NCBI RefSeq assembly: GCF_949769255.1
Contig: NZ_OX458329.1
Location: 2,108,001-2,172,000, forward strand
Origin: Mobiluncus massiliensis
GTDB lineage: Bacteria > Actinomycetota > Actinomycetes > Actinomycetales > Actinomycetaceae
Reading direction: 5' to 3'
Length of the DNA: 64,000 nucleotides
How positions within the stretch are numbered: position 1 is the stretch's first letter; the number at the start of each line of letters is the position of its first letter. Of the stretch, positions 1-8,065 are shown in pieces. A program made the position numbers and the translations under genes. The notes below the pieces were generated by a model. The model was not told the origin of the DNA. It did no database searches and worked only from the letters and a program-made list of their open reading frames with translations.

Positions 1-482
1 TAGCGGACTTCCGCGCCTCCACCCCTACCGATGCGGGCAAGCGGATTGTCCCGGACTTAGCCGCTGAAATTGAGGGGTTGAACGGGGCGCGCTCCCGGAT
101 GACGGCGCTCATTTCCAACCGTATCGAGCTGGGATTACGGGAACTTGACGCGATTCGCTCCCGGCCGGTCATGCAAAATCCGCTGGCGGCTCTGGACGAA
201 CGGCGCCGAGACATCAACCACGGCTTGGAAATCCTGCGGTCGCGGGTCGCGGCGGTCCTGGCTAATCAGGCACGTGACCTAGCGGCGGCTCGGGCTACCC
301 TGCGAGCTATCTCGCCCCAGGCCACTTTGGAACGCGGGTATGCGGTGTTACGCAAACCCGACCAAACCGTAGTAACTGACGCTGGTGCAGTTCAGAAGGG
401 CGACCTCCTGGAGGCCGTATTGGCGCGCGGCTCCCTGGTCGCCACTGTTTTTGGCACCAACCCGAACACAGATGAAAGGTAA
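1..482 (+). CDS. xseA: Exodeoxyribonuclease VII large subunit, C-terminal part (5' end outside window)
   Basis: This is the C-terminal part of the large, catalytic subunit of exonuclease VII, which degrades single-stranded DNA to oligonucleotides. The reading frame is open from base 3 and begins in the conserved stretch FRASTPTDAGK, a family hallmark, followed by the long helical (coiled-coil) region and the end motif LERGYAVLRKPD. About 160 residues are visible, roughly a third of the usual 400-450. The gene stops 6 bp before xseB, the usual operon order, so the two subunits are probably made together. The N-terminal OB-fold lies outside the window. Confidence 0.93.
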   Translation, partial: ADFRASTPTDAGKRIVPDLAAEIEGLNGARSRMTALISNRIELGLRELDAIRSRPVMQNPLAALDERRRDINHGLEILRSRVAAVLANQARDLAAARATLRAISPQATLERGYAVLRKPDQTVVTDAGAVQKGDLLEAVLARGSLVATVFGTNPNTDER

Positions 483-488
483 CGAATC

Positions 489-752
489 ATGAGCGAAAAA
501 AATGCTAAGCAACCCCCGACTGACGCGACGGGGACGGGTGCGGCAGGTAACGAGGATATCTCTGAGATGAGCTATGAGGCGGCTCGTGCCGAACTCATCG
601 AAACCGTGCAGGCTCTGGAAAACGCCGGGGCGCCCTTGGAGGACACTCTGAAACTGTGGGATCGCGGCGAGGCTCTGGCCTCACGCTGCCAAGACATCTT
701 GGATACTGCCCAAGCCAAGTTAAACGAGCGTATGGCCCCTACCGGAGAGTGA
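489..752 (+). CDS. xseB: Exodeoxyribonuclease VII small subunit
   Basis: Small subunit of exonuclease VII, 87 residues, normal for the family. Several small subunits coat the coiled coil of the large subunit. The core MSYEAARAELIETVQALE followed by LEDTLKLWDRGEAL matches XseB. The ATG lies just after the xseA stop with an AAAGG ribosome-binding site overlapping the end of xseA. The first 25 residues are polar and low-complexity, as is common in actinobacterial XseB. Confidence 0.94.
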   Translation: MSEKNAKQPPTDATGTGAAGNEDISEMSYEAARAELIETVQALENAGAPLEDTLKLWDRGEALASRCQDILDTAQAKLNERMAPTGE

Positions 753-795
753 GGCAACCAGCGCCCAAACAACTAATCAACCTCCGTAGCGTATA

Positions 796-1003
796 GTCCC
801 TGCCGGGGATTGAAACAAGACCGGGTGCCGCTACCCGGTGGCAGAACCGGGGGTATGCCCCCGCCGAGGAGCGAGGTGAGGCAACTACGATAGCGCCCCA
901 GATATGGACACGAATCTGGTACCTGTCCGGGATTGCGGCAAGGCAACCCCGGTAACACCTTAAACAGGGATACAGGTCTGGTCCCCCGCCGGGGATTGCG
1001 GCA
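796..1003. repeat. Four diverged units with 61-63 bp period, CRISPR-repeat-like core
   Basis: The core GCCGGGGATTG or a close variant starts at 802, 863 (GCCGAGGAGCG), 925 (GTCCGGGATTG) and 988, giving steps of 61, 62 and 63 bp. Unit 1 continues as GGGGATTGAAAC, the 3' end typical of many type I CRISPR repeats; units 3 and 4 end in ATTGCGGCA. Similarity between units 3 and 4 extends about 20 bases upstream of the core. The period fits a repeat plus spacer, but the units are too diverged to call a CRISPR array and no cas gene is in the window. A decayed array or an ordinary tandem repeat are both possible. Confidence 0.5.
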
Positions 1004-1215
1004 GGATGGTGCGGCCGAACGGGGGGCACTCACTCCACAGATTTGGAGTGTCTGTTGAGTCGTCTTGTTTGCCTTGGCTGAACGGGGCTAGGTTCTCAAG
1101 GTTCGGGAGTGTCTGGTGCAGCGGTCGTACCGAACAGAAAGGGGGAAGGTATTACCAACAGGCCGTGTGATAAATCAAACGTGCCGAGATAAGACGTACA
1201 ATGAGGTGCTTGTCC

Positions 1216-1308
1216 GGTTGACATGGTGTCAATCTGGTTGGCGTGGTGTTTGCCGGTTGGCGGGTCATGCGGGGCCATGCTGGTTGTGGCTTGGCATTCG
1301 CTGATTGG
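1216..1308. repeat. 93-bp direct repeat, copy A
   Basis: Begins GGTTGACATGG and ends TTCGCTGATTGG. It matches copy B (1401-1493) without gaps at 84 of 93 positions by eye. The offset of 185 bp is not a multiple of three. Confidence 0.8.
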
Positions 1309-1356
1309 CGGTGGTTCGTCGGTTGACGGAAGCATTCGCTGGTTAGTTGACGAAGT

Positions 1357-1392
1357 ATTGGCTGGTTAGCGGGTATTGGCTGGTTAGCGAGG
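1357..1392. repeat. 18-bp tandem duplication
   Basis: Two adjacent copies of TATTGGCTGGTTAGCGGG, the second with one change, lie between the two 93-bp repeats. A further GCTGGTTAG occurs at 1338. The surrounding sequence is largely built of GGTT(A/G)(A/G)C words. Confidence 0.75.
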
Positions 1393-1400
1393 CGCTCACT

Positions 1401-1493
1401 GGTTGACATGGCATCAATCTGGTTGGCGTGGTGTTTGCCGGCTCGCGGGTCATGCAGGGTCATGCCGGTTGTGGCTCGGCATTCGCTGACTGG
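1401..1493. repeat. 93-bp direct repeat, copy B
   Basis: Second copy of the element at 1216-1308; see copy A. Most differences are transitions, suggesting an old duplication. Confidence 0.8.
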
Positions 1494-1546
1494 TGAATCC
1501 TTAATCGGTTGGCGAGTTGCTCGCCAGCATAGATTGGGGTTTCCAT

Positions 1547-1590
1547 CCAGCTGGGTTGAGGTCCTAATCCAGCTGGGTTGAGGCACTAAT
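1547..1590. repeat. 22-bp tandem duplication
   Basis: Two adjacent 22-bp copies, each starting CCAGCTGGGTTGAGG and ending CTAAT, differ at two positions. They lie about 100 bp upstream of the start of the cell-wall-binding protein gene. Confidence 0.75.
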
Positions 1591-1692
1591 CCGGTGAACA
1601 GGGCGCCGGAATCGGCCAATAATTTGCAGCGCAACCTTCTGTGAGAAAACTTGCGGGGGCGCTGGAGGTCAAAATACTACAGGAGAATAGCA

Positions 1693-3984
1693 GTGAATCG
1701 CAGGAAAAAATTCGCGGCTTTCCTAGCTGCGGTGGCGGTGTCGATTTCGGGTTTAGGAGTGGCGCTGCCCGCGCAGGCCGCGCCACCCGTGTCGCGGATT
1801 TTTGGGGCGTCGCGCGTGGAAACCTCAGTAGAGATTGCGCGCCGGGCCTTCCCCTCCGGTGCGCCGGTTGCCTACGTGGCTTCGGCTCAATCCCTGGCTG
1901 ACGCTTTGGCGGCCGGTTCCCTCACGGATGGCCCGGTTCTGCTCACTGACTCGAGGGCTTTGGCTGCGCCGGTCGCGAATTATTTAGCCAGCTTGCGTCA
2001 CGCCGGTTTGCAAAAAGTTATCCTTCTGGGTGGCGAGGGCGTGCTTGGTTCGCAGGTCGAACAGGCCATCACCTCTGCCGGTCTTGCGACCGAGCGTCTG
2101 GCGGGAGCGGATCGACGCGAGACGGCTGACCTCATTGCCGCGCGGGCTTTTCCCGGCGGGTCGGATAGAGTTTATGTGACGGATGGATACGGCGCAGACG
2201 GTGCCGGATCTCCCGATGCGGTAGTTGGCGGCATGTTAACCGCCGGGCCAATCCTGTTTGGTTCTACCGCCAAGGGTTTGACTCCGGCATCAGCGGCTGT
2301 GGCGGCTCGGGCGCATGAAAAAATCCAGCTCGGAGGGCGCAGCGTGGCCGGGTTCACCCCAACGTCCCAGCTGGCGGGCGCGGATCGCTTTGAGACAGCC
2401 GTAAAGGTTTCCGGGGCCTCCACTCAGCCTAAATCCCGAGTGTACCTGGCTAACGGGTTGAACTTCGTGGATGCCGTAGCGGGGGGAACATTGACGGACG
2501 GTATCATGCTGCTGACCCGCCCGGACACGATTCCCGAAGCGACCTGCCGGTACTTGATGGACCACCCCGAAATCAACGACGTGGTGGCTCTGGGAGGGCC
2601 GGGAGCAATCTCAGATGCAGTGCTAAAAACCGAGGTCGCACAGTGTCAGTGGGGCAAGCATCCCACTACGGTGAACCCCCTGGCGGTGTATCCCCAGGTG
2701 GCGAACCAGTTTACCTACAGCCGAACCAGAGTTGCTTCCGGGCTGGGTTGGGGCAACCTGTACAGCATGGGCCTCTTGCGGTCTAACGGAAGTCAAGAGT
2801 TTGGGTATTTAGGGAATACTGGACAGCTATGGTCGCACTTCGCTGACGGCCGCGGCGGAGTCACCGGAGCTCAGATGATTCTCTCTGATTTGAGCAGATA
2901 CCCCGGCATTTTCACCGGGGTGGATTGGAATAATGACACCCGGGTAGACGTGTTGACGGTCGACCCCTCCGGGACCCTGCAGCTGCGCCGCGGTGATGGA
3001 CATGGTGGCTTGTCTGAACCGGAAACTCGCGGCTCCGGATTCAACCGTTTCGCCTACTTATTCGCGATGCGCAACGGGATTAATGGAGCCCCCGCGGTGG
3101 TGGGATTGAGTTCCACCGGCCAGGTCACGCAGTTCCCGTTTAACTCGGATGGAACCCTGGGCAAGCCGGTCGAGCTGTCGGGGAACTTCGCCTACCTTTA
3201 TCAGGCGTGGCCGGTGGACGACCTGGACAAGAACGGTCGCACCGACCTGCTGATGAGGGACTTTGACGGGTGGTTGAGCGTTATCTTGCAAAACCCGAAT
3301 GGCACTTTCAGCGAGCCATACCGCCTGGGTGTGTCCTCTCAAGATTTGAAAATAATGGCTCCCTGCGGCGCTTGGAACACACACACGTGTGTCTACGCAC
3401 TAGATAGAGGCGGAAACTTATGGCAGTACACCATCGCCTACCATGGTTCCAACACCGGCTTTATCGAGGCACCGGCTTCCTCACCGGCACCAAGTGCCGC
3501 TAACCCGACACCAAATGCCGCGAATCCAGCACCAGTTTCGGGCGATTCCATTTCCGGTGACCCTGCCTTCGACGCGGTGTTGCGGACTCTGGCTCAGCAG
3601 TATCCAGACTTAGGGAGTTTCCACAACTACATGTACACTCACTTCCGCTACCTGGGAGCTCACCACAAGCCGCACCCGGCCCCCGGCTTTGAGTTGCCTT
3701 ACGGTATTGAAGCCTGGAACAACCAGGGTGGAAACTGTTACCGGTATGCGGCGATGACGATGTGGCATGCGCGAGCACTGGGATATAACGCCCAAGTCAG
3801 GGTGGGATACCTGAAAGCTAGGCGCGGTCTGGGTCCTCATGGATGGACGGAAATCATTGAAAATGGCCAAAGATATGTGATTGACGTGGAGTTGGGGCAA
3901 GCCTATGGGAAAACTATCTTTTACACGACCTACGCCGGCGCGCCGGTTTATTACTATGACGCTGCTGGTCAAAGGATTTACTAG
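1693..3984 (+). CDS. Secreted cell-wall-binding protein with C-terminal transglutaminase-like domain
   Basis: Predicted surface protein of 763 residues. The GTG at 1693 is preferred over an in-frame start at 1651 because AGGAG lies 7 bases upstream and it gives a clean signal peptide (RRKK, hydrophobic stretch, PAQA/APP cleavage). Residues about 30-320 hold three cell wall-binding repeat 2 (CWB2) units, with the FGASRVETSVEIA and LAGADRRETA pattern. Residues about 335-620 resemble FG-GAP/VCBS repeats (WNNDTRVDVLTVD, DDLDKNGRTDLL). After a Pro/Ala linker, residues about 640-763 form a transglutaminase-like domain with a plausible triad: Cys682 in GGNCYRYA, His716 in HGWTE and Asp731 in VIDVE, spaced as in that superfamily. 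The substrate is unknown; it could crosslink or cleave envelope proteins. It sits upstream of the O-acylation genes and may share their promoter. Confidence 0.85.
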   Translation: MNRRKKFAAFLAAVAVSISGLGVALPAQAAPPVSRIFGASRVETSVEIARRAFPSGAPVAYVASAQSLADALAAGSLTDGPVLLTDSRALAAPVANYLASLRHAGLQKVILLGGEGVLGSQVEQAITSAGLATERLAGADRRETADLIAARAFPGGSDRVYVTDGYGADGAGSPDAVVGGMLTAGPILFGSTAKGLTPASAAVAARAHEKIQLGGRSVAGFTPTSQLAGADRFETAVKVSGASTQPKSRVYLANGLNFVDAVAGGTLTDGIMLLTRPDTIPEATCRYLMDHPEINDVVALGGPGAISDAVLKTEVAQCQWGKHPTTVNPLAVYPQVANQFTYSRTRVASGLGWGNLYSMGLLRSNGSQEFGYLGNTGQLWSHFADGRGGVTGAQMILSDLSRYPGIFTGVDWNNDTRVDVLTVDPSGTLQLRRGDGHGGLSEPETRGSGFNRFAYLFAMRNGINGAPAVVGLSSTGQVTQFPFNSDGTLGKPVELSGNFAYLYQAWPVDDLDKNGRTDLLMRDFDGWLSVILQNPNGTFSEPYRLGVSSQDLKIMAPCGAWNTHTCVYALDRGGNLWQYTIAYHGSNTGFIEAPASSPAPSAANPTPNAANPAPVSGDSISGDPAFDAVLRTLAQQYPDLGSFHNYMYTHFRYLGAHHKPHPAPGFELPYGIEAWNNQGGNCYRYAAMTMWHARALGYNAQVRVGYLKARRGLGPHGWTEIIENGQRYVIDVELGQAYGKTIFYTTYAGAPVYYYDAAGQRIY

Positions 3985-4019
3985 CCTCGATTGAAGTGTA
4001 AAAAAGGCAGCGCAGAACC

Positions 4020-5534
4020 ATGGTTTTCGCCTCGATTGTGTTCCTCTCGGTGTTCTTGCCGGTGGTATTCCTGGTACATCTGGTGGTCAGGCCAATCCGA
4101 GTGCGCAACCTGTGGCTGATTGCCGCCAGTCTGCTGTTTTATTCCTACGGTGAGCCGGTCTATGTGCTGCTGATGCTGGTTTCTTCCGTGTTTAACTGGG
4201 GGGTGGCCCTCGCCATTGGCGCCCCCCACGCCAAACCGCTCAAGTCAACCAAACTATCCGATGATTCCAATAGCACACCCGGTGAACCTGGCACCCCAAG
4301 AAACCCCGAAACTCGCCGCAAAATCCTTCTGACCCTGGCGGTGGTGCTGAACCTGGGAATGCTGGCGACCTTTAAGTACGCCGCGATGATTGCCGACACG
4401 TTTGGGCTATTGCTGCACACCGACTTTAACCTGCCGGTATTGGCTTTGCCGATTGGCATCTCCTTTTATACTTTCCAGGCTCTGAGCTACGTCATCGATG
4501 TGTCGCGCGGCAAGTGCGCCCCCAACCGGAACTACTGTGATGTATTGCTGTACATCGCGTTCTTTCCCCAGCTCATCGCCGGACCGATTGTCCGCTACCC
4601 CGACATTGCCCAGGCGCTGAGCAACCGGCACGCTACCAGCGAAGATATCGCCTTGGGACTGCGGCGTTTCGTGGTGGGACTGTCAAAGAAAGTCATCATC
4701 GCCGACACACTGGCGGTGGTGGCGGACACGATTTACAACGCGCCCAGCACCGAAATCGATGCGGGTGCCGCGTGGCTGGCGGCGCTGGCGTTCATGCTCC
4801 AGATTTACTTCGACTTTTCCGGTTATTCCGACATGGCCATCGGCATGGCTCGTATGTTTGGTTTTCACTATCGCGAAAACTTTATCTACCCCTACGTGTC
4901 CCAATCGATCCGGGAGTTTTGGCGCCGTTGGCACCGCTCGCTGTCCTCCTGGTTTAAGGAATACCTTTATATTCCGTTGGGTGGCAACAGATTGGGCCGT
5001 CCTCGGGCGGTGGTGAACAAGATTGTGGTGTTCCTGCTGTGTGGGCTGTGGCACGGGGCGGCGTGGACTTTCGTCGTCTGGGGGCTGGCTCACGGATTTT
5101 TCTTGCTGTTGGAAGAATACTTGCCGATTCAACGCCTCCCGCGGATACTGCGTCATGTGTACGTCCTGCTGGTCGTCCTCCTGACTTTCGTACTGTTCCG
5201 AGCTGATACTTTCGGGCAAGCCGTGCTGATGTGGGGTCGTATGTTTGGGGCTCCCGGTGCAAAACTGCCCGGTAGCCTGGCTCTGAGTCTGCTCGATCCG
5301 TTCACCGTGTGCGTATTGGTGGGGGCCCTCATCGCCATGACCCCGGTCACGCGACTGGTCGAGAAGGTCGCTCCCGCCCTGGTCAGTGAGACATCAGCAG
5401 AGACCACCCCCCGTCCCCCGGTCGTGTTTCGGCCGAGTGCGGTGACGTTTGTTGGGGCGTTAGTGCTGCTGGGATTCGATTTACTCCTGCTGGCTAGCGG
5501 GGGATACCATCCGTTCATTTATTTCAGGTTCTAG
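4020..5534 (+). CDS. MBOAT-family membrane O-acyltransferase (AlgI-like)
   Basis: Polytopic membrane protein of 504 residues in the membrane-bound O-acyltransferase family, which passes acyl (usually acetyl) groups across the membrane to an extracellular glycan. The family region IREFWRRWHRSLSSWFKEYL, followed by YIPLGGNR and LWHGAAWTF, is present; His345 in LWHGAA is the expected catalytic histidine. Length is normal for AlgI/DltB-type proteins. The gene begins 35 bp after the wall-binding protein and is followed after 17 bp by an AlgJ-like partner, the arrangement of alginate and wall-polymer acetylation systems. The acceptor polymer cannot be told from the sequence. Confidence 0.9.
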   Translation: MVFASIVFLSVFLPVVFLVHLVVRPIRVRNLWLIAASLLFYSYGEPVYVLLMLVSSVFNWGVALAIGAPHAKPLKSTKLSDDSNSTPGEPGTPRNPETRRKILLTLAVVLNLGMLATFKYAAMIADTFGLLLHTDFNLPVLALPIGISFYTFQALSYVIDVSRGKCAPNRNYCDVLLYIAFFPQLIAGPIVRYPDIAQALSNRHATSEDIALGLRRFVVGLSKKVIIADTLAVVADTIYNAPSTEIDAGAAWLAALAFMLQIYFDFSGYSDMAIGMARMFGFHYRENFIYPYVSQSIREFWRRWHRSLSSWFKEYLYIPLGGNRLGRPRAVVNKIVVFLLCGLWHGAAWTFVVWGLAHGFFLLLEEYLPIQRLPRILRHVYVLLVVLLTFVLFRADTFGQAVLMWGRMFGAPGAKLPGSLALSLLDPFTVCVLVGALIAMTPVTRLVEKVAPALVSETSAETTPRPPVVFRPSAVTFVGALVLLGFDLLLLASGGYHPFIYFRF

Positions 5535-5551
5535 GTTTCTCGGGGTGAAAA

Positions 5552-7177
5552 ATGAGCCAGAAAAACACTATCCAGCCAGCCACAAATCCGGCGGACAAAC
5601 CTCGCAACGCGGGAGCCGCCGGACGGTTCGCCCGGAAAAGCCTCGGTGAAAAGATTTTTGTGGCTCTAACGTTACTGGTCATGGTGGTGCCGGCGGCCTC
5701 CGCGCTGACCCCTCTGCCGCGGTTCGCCGACCCCAGCGAGATTACTGTGGAACACCCTGACGCTACCCACAAAGCATTCCCTTTGGCCCAGCTGAAACAG
5801 GCGGGAGACTACTTCGAGTCGCACTTCCCCGCCAGAGGTCCGATGATTAGCGCCACCGCCACTCTAAAATCGCGGCTGTTTCACACCGCGGCCAATAACC
5901 AAGTCATCATCGGGTCGGACGGCTGGTTGTATTATGCGGCTACCCTAGACGACTACCTGGGACGGCGCACCATCAGCGAACGTTCGGTGCGCAATGCGGC
6001 CCAGAACCTGAAACTGCTCAGTGACAACCTGGAATCCCGCGGGGTACAGCTGGTCGTGGCCATCGCGCCAAATAAAGCCACCCTCTACCCAGAACATCTG
6101 CCGTCCCGGTATCTGCCGGGTAACCAACAGGATTCGAACCTGCAGCGCCTGCAGTCCCAACTCAAGGCACTTTCCGTCAACTATGTGGACCTCGATTCCG
6201 CATTACGTCAGGCAAAAGTGGCGACTCTAACCCCGCAGGGTGAGGGCCGGTCGGCAAAACCTGAACTGTATCAGAAAACCGACACCCACTGGGACTATCG
6301 GGGCGCTTGGGTGGCGGCCGATGCTATCGAGACTGCGCTGGGCACCGAGAACGTGGTGCGAACCCCGCGGTGGAAACCGGATCCGGGATTCACGGGGGAT
6401 ATTGCCCTGATGCTCACCCCCACCGGGGCGGCTCCGGAACCGAACTGGGTCAGCGTGGATGCCAACGACGGGCCGAAATATACCGGCCGACTGTGGACCT
6501 TTGCCCACAGCGCTACCAGCGACGTTACCGCGGACTACTTTGCCACCAACGGTGTGGGCGCAGACACGCTGTTTGTGTTCCGAGATTCCTTCGGCAACTC
6601 CCTGGTGCCCATGCTTTCGCCCAGTTACGCGAAAACCTACTACTCAAAACTGGTGCCTTACGACATGGGGACCGCACTGTCTACCGGAGCGAAGGCTATC
6701 GTGATTGAACGCGCGCAGCGTCACCTGGACTTTTTCGCAACCGACCCGGCCGTCATCCCCTCCCTCTACGGGTCGCTGGAGAACTATCGGGTGAAAAGGC
6801 CGGAAACCGGCGATCCGGGGTTGGCTGGGGACAAACATGCCCAGCCGGGGCAGAAAAACGTCGGGGACATCGTCGCCGCGCCCGCGCCCACAGTCACCCC
6901 TGACGGGCCCTATCAGGTCATTTCCGGAGAAATCCCGGACTCCTTGCGTCAACCCGATGTGGCCGTCTATCTGCGGGCTCTCCCGAAAAACGCCGCAGCC
7001 TCGCACAGTCTCCCAACGGTCTATCGCGGGTATGATGTGACTACGAAGGCCAGCGACTTCGGGTATCGGTTTTTCCTGACCGATACGGACTTTGCGACCT
7101 ATGGACGGATAGAAATGGTGGCGGTATCCGCAAAATTCGGTGGAAATGCTTATATATTTGCTAGCCTTCCGATGTAA
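5552..7177 (+). CDS. AlgJ/AlgX-like SGNH O-acetyltransferase
   Basis: Extracytoplasmic partner of the MBOAT protein, 541 residues, with one N-terminal membrane anchor (residues about 30-52). The SGNH-like catalytic residues of the AlgJ/AlgX/DHHW group are visible: Asp244 and His246 in TDTHWDYRGA, and Ser346 in FRDSFGNSL, with DGWLYY near residue 120. Family members take the acyl group delivered by the MBOAT and place it on a polysaccharide outside the cell. The C-terminal 120 residues, after a Pro-rich hinge near 445, have no counterpart I recognise and may bind the polymer. The ATG follows GGGGTG by 5 bases. Confidence 0.88.
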   Translation: MSQKNTIQPATNPADKPRNAGAAGRFARKSLGEKIFVALTLLVMVVPAASALTPLPRFADPSEITVEHPDATHKAFPLAQLKQAGDYFESHFPARGPMISATATLKSRLFHTAANNQVIIGSDGWLYYAATLDDYLGRRTISERSVRNAAQNLKLLSDNLESRGVQLVVAIAPNKATLYPEHLPSRYLPGNQQDSNLQRLQSQLKALSVNYVDLDSALRQAKVATLTPQGEGRSAKPELYQKTDTHWDYRGAWVAADAIETALGTENVVRTPRWKPDPGFTGDIALMLTPTGAAPEPNWVSVDANDGPKYTGRLWTFAHSATSDVTADYFATNGVGADTLFVFRDSFGNSLVPMLSPSYAKTYYSKLVPYDMGTALSTGAKAIVIERAQRHLDFFATDPAVIPSLYGSLENYRVKRPETGDPGLAGDKHAQPGQKNVGDIVAAPAPTVTPDGPYQVISGEIPDSLRQPDVAVYLRALPKNAAASHSLPTVYRGYDVTTKASDFGYRFFLTDTDFATYGRIEMVAVSAKFGGNAYIFASLPM

Positions 7178-7197
7178 GTCTGCGGAGAGGATGATTC

Positions 7198-8040
7198 ATG
7201 AAGTTGTCTAGGATTTTTTCCGGTTTAGCCGCCGTGGGGTGTGCGGGAGTGCTGGCTTTGACCATGACTGCTTGTGCGTCAGGAAACCAGCAAACCGCGC
7301 CGGAGCCGGTAAAGAAAACCGCTTCGGCAGCGCCGAGTGAGGCTCCTGCCGACGTCACCTTTGGAAAGACCGATTCGCAGCCGCTTCACGCCCAGTTCCG
7401 CAACGCTACGGGCAAGGTCATTACCTCCCTGAAGTTGTCACAAAACGGGGTCGCTACCAGCGATGAGTTGTTGATTTCAGGTGACCCGAACCTGGGGGTC
7501 GACAAGGTGGCGGAGGTCTTTTACGCTAAGCCCCTTTCAGAGGGGGCCGCGTCTGACGGCTCGGGGGCACAAGTGGCGCTGAAGCCGGTTTATGTTCTCC
7601 AGGTGGTTTTCGAGGGCGGTAGTTCCGCCAGTGTTCCCGAGATTACTGATGAAGTTTTGGCGAAAAGTCGCGAGTTGCGGCTGAACTGGTCAGATGATGC
7701 CGGTGGTTTTGTCTACCTCACGGGGCGGGACGCGAAAGGTCAGGATTTCAGTTTGCTGGACGCGGCTAAGGCAGCCAAGCAGGCGGCCGATGCACAGGCC
7801 GCTGCCCAGGCCGCGGCTCAAGCTGCGGCTCAATCCGCGGCGCCGCAGCCTGCAAAGCCGCCCGCTCACGTTTCGCAGCCGGCTCGCCAGGCTCCTCAGC
7901 CGGCCCCGGCCGTTCCAGCACCGCCAGTACCGGCTGCCCCGGCTGCTCCGGCTCCGGCTGCTCCGGCCGTCCCGTCCGCGCCTGCTGGTGGGGTTGGACA
8001 AAGCGGGGACCGATGCGTGGACGATGTGATATTCAAATAG
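7198..8040 (+). CDS. Lipoprotein with Ala/Pro-rich C-terminal tail
   Basis: Predicted lipoprotein of 280 residues with a signal peptide ending in LTMTAC. Residues about 50-190 form a compact domain of unknown family (FRNATGKVITSLKLSQNG, then a region ending LTGRDAKGQDFSLLDA). The last 90 residues are Ala/Gln repeats followed by Pro/Ala repeats, typical of a wall-spanning segment. It lies between the AlgJ-like gene (20 bp upstream) and an acyltransferase gene (25 bp downstream) on the same strand, so a role in surface-polymer modification is likely but unproven. The start has GGAGAGG about 7 bases upstream. Confidence 0.8.
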   Translation: MKLSRIFSGLAAVGCAGVLALTMTACASGNQQTAPEPVKKTASAAPSEAPADVTFGKTDSQPLHAQFRNATGKVITSLKLSQNGVATSDELLISGDPNLGVDKVAEVFYAKPLSEGAASDGSGAQVALKPVYVLQVVFEGGSSASVPEITDEVLAKSRELRLNWSDDAGGFVYLTGRDAKGQDFSLLDAAKAAKQAADAQAAAQAAAQAAAQSAAPQPAKPPAHVSQPARQAPQPAPAVPAPPVPAAPAAPAPAAPAVPSAPAGGVGQSGDRCVDDVIFK

Positions 8041-8065
8041 GCCCTCTCGCAGAACGGCAAGCACA

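Larger units (their letters stand above)
753..1692. other. Gene-free repeat-rich intergenic region
   Basis: About 940 bp lie between xseB and the next credible start. The short reverse-strand frames here are built from the repeats themselves and have no family signature. Where a repeat occurs twice, the copies lie in different frames and the nine base changes alter most of the corresponding residues, so there is no sign of coding constraint. The content is listed separately: a 61-63 bp periodic series (796-1003), a 93-bp direct repeat pair (1216-1308 and 1401-1493), an 18-bp tandem (1357-1392) and a 22-bp tandem (1547-1590). Confidence 0.7.

Noticed and set aside
796-1003. Calling the periodic repeats a CRISPR array
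   Set aside because: Units are too diverged, only four are seen, the inter-core segments partly resemble one another, and no cas gene is present. Listed as a repeat instead.
1152-1634. Minus-strand frame of 160 residues over the repeats
   Set aside because: It is composed of the 93-bp and shorter repeats; the second repeat copy is in a different frame and changes most residues, so there is no sign of coding constraint.
6128-6145. GGATTCGAACCTG, resembling a tRNA T-arm in reverse
   Set aside because: It lies inside the AlgJ-like coding sequence and no acceptor, D or anticodon arms can be drawn around it.
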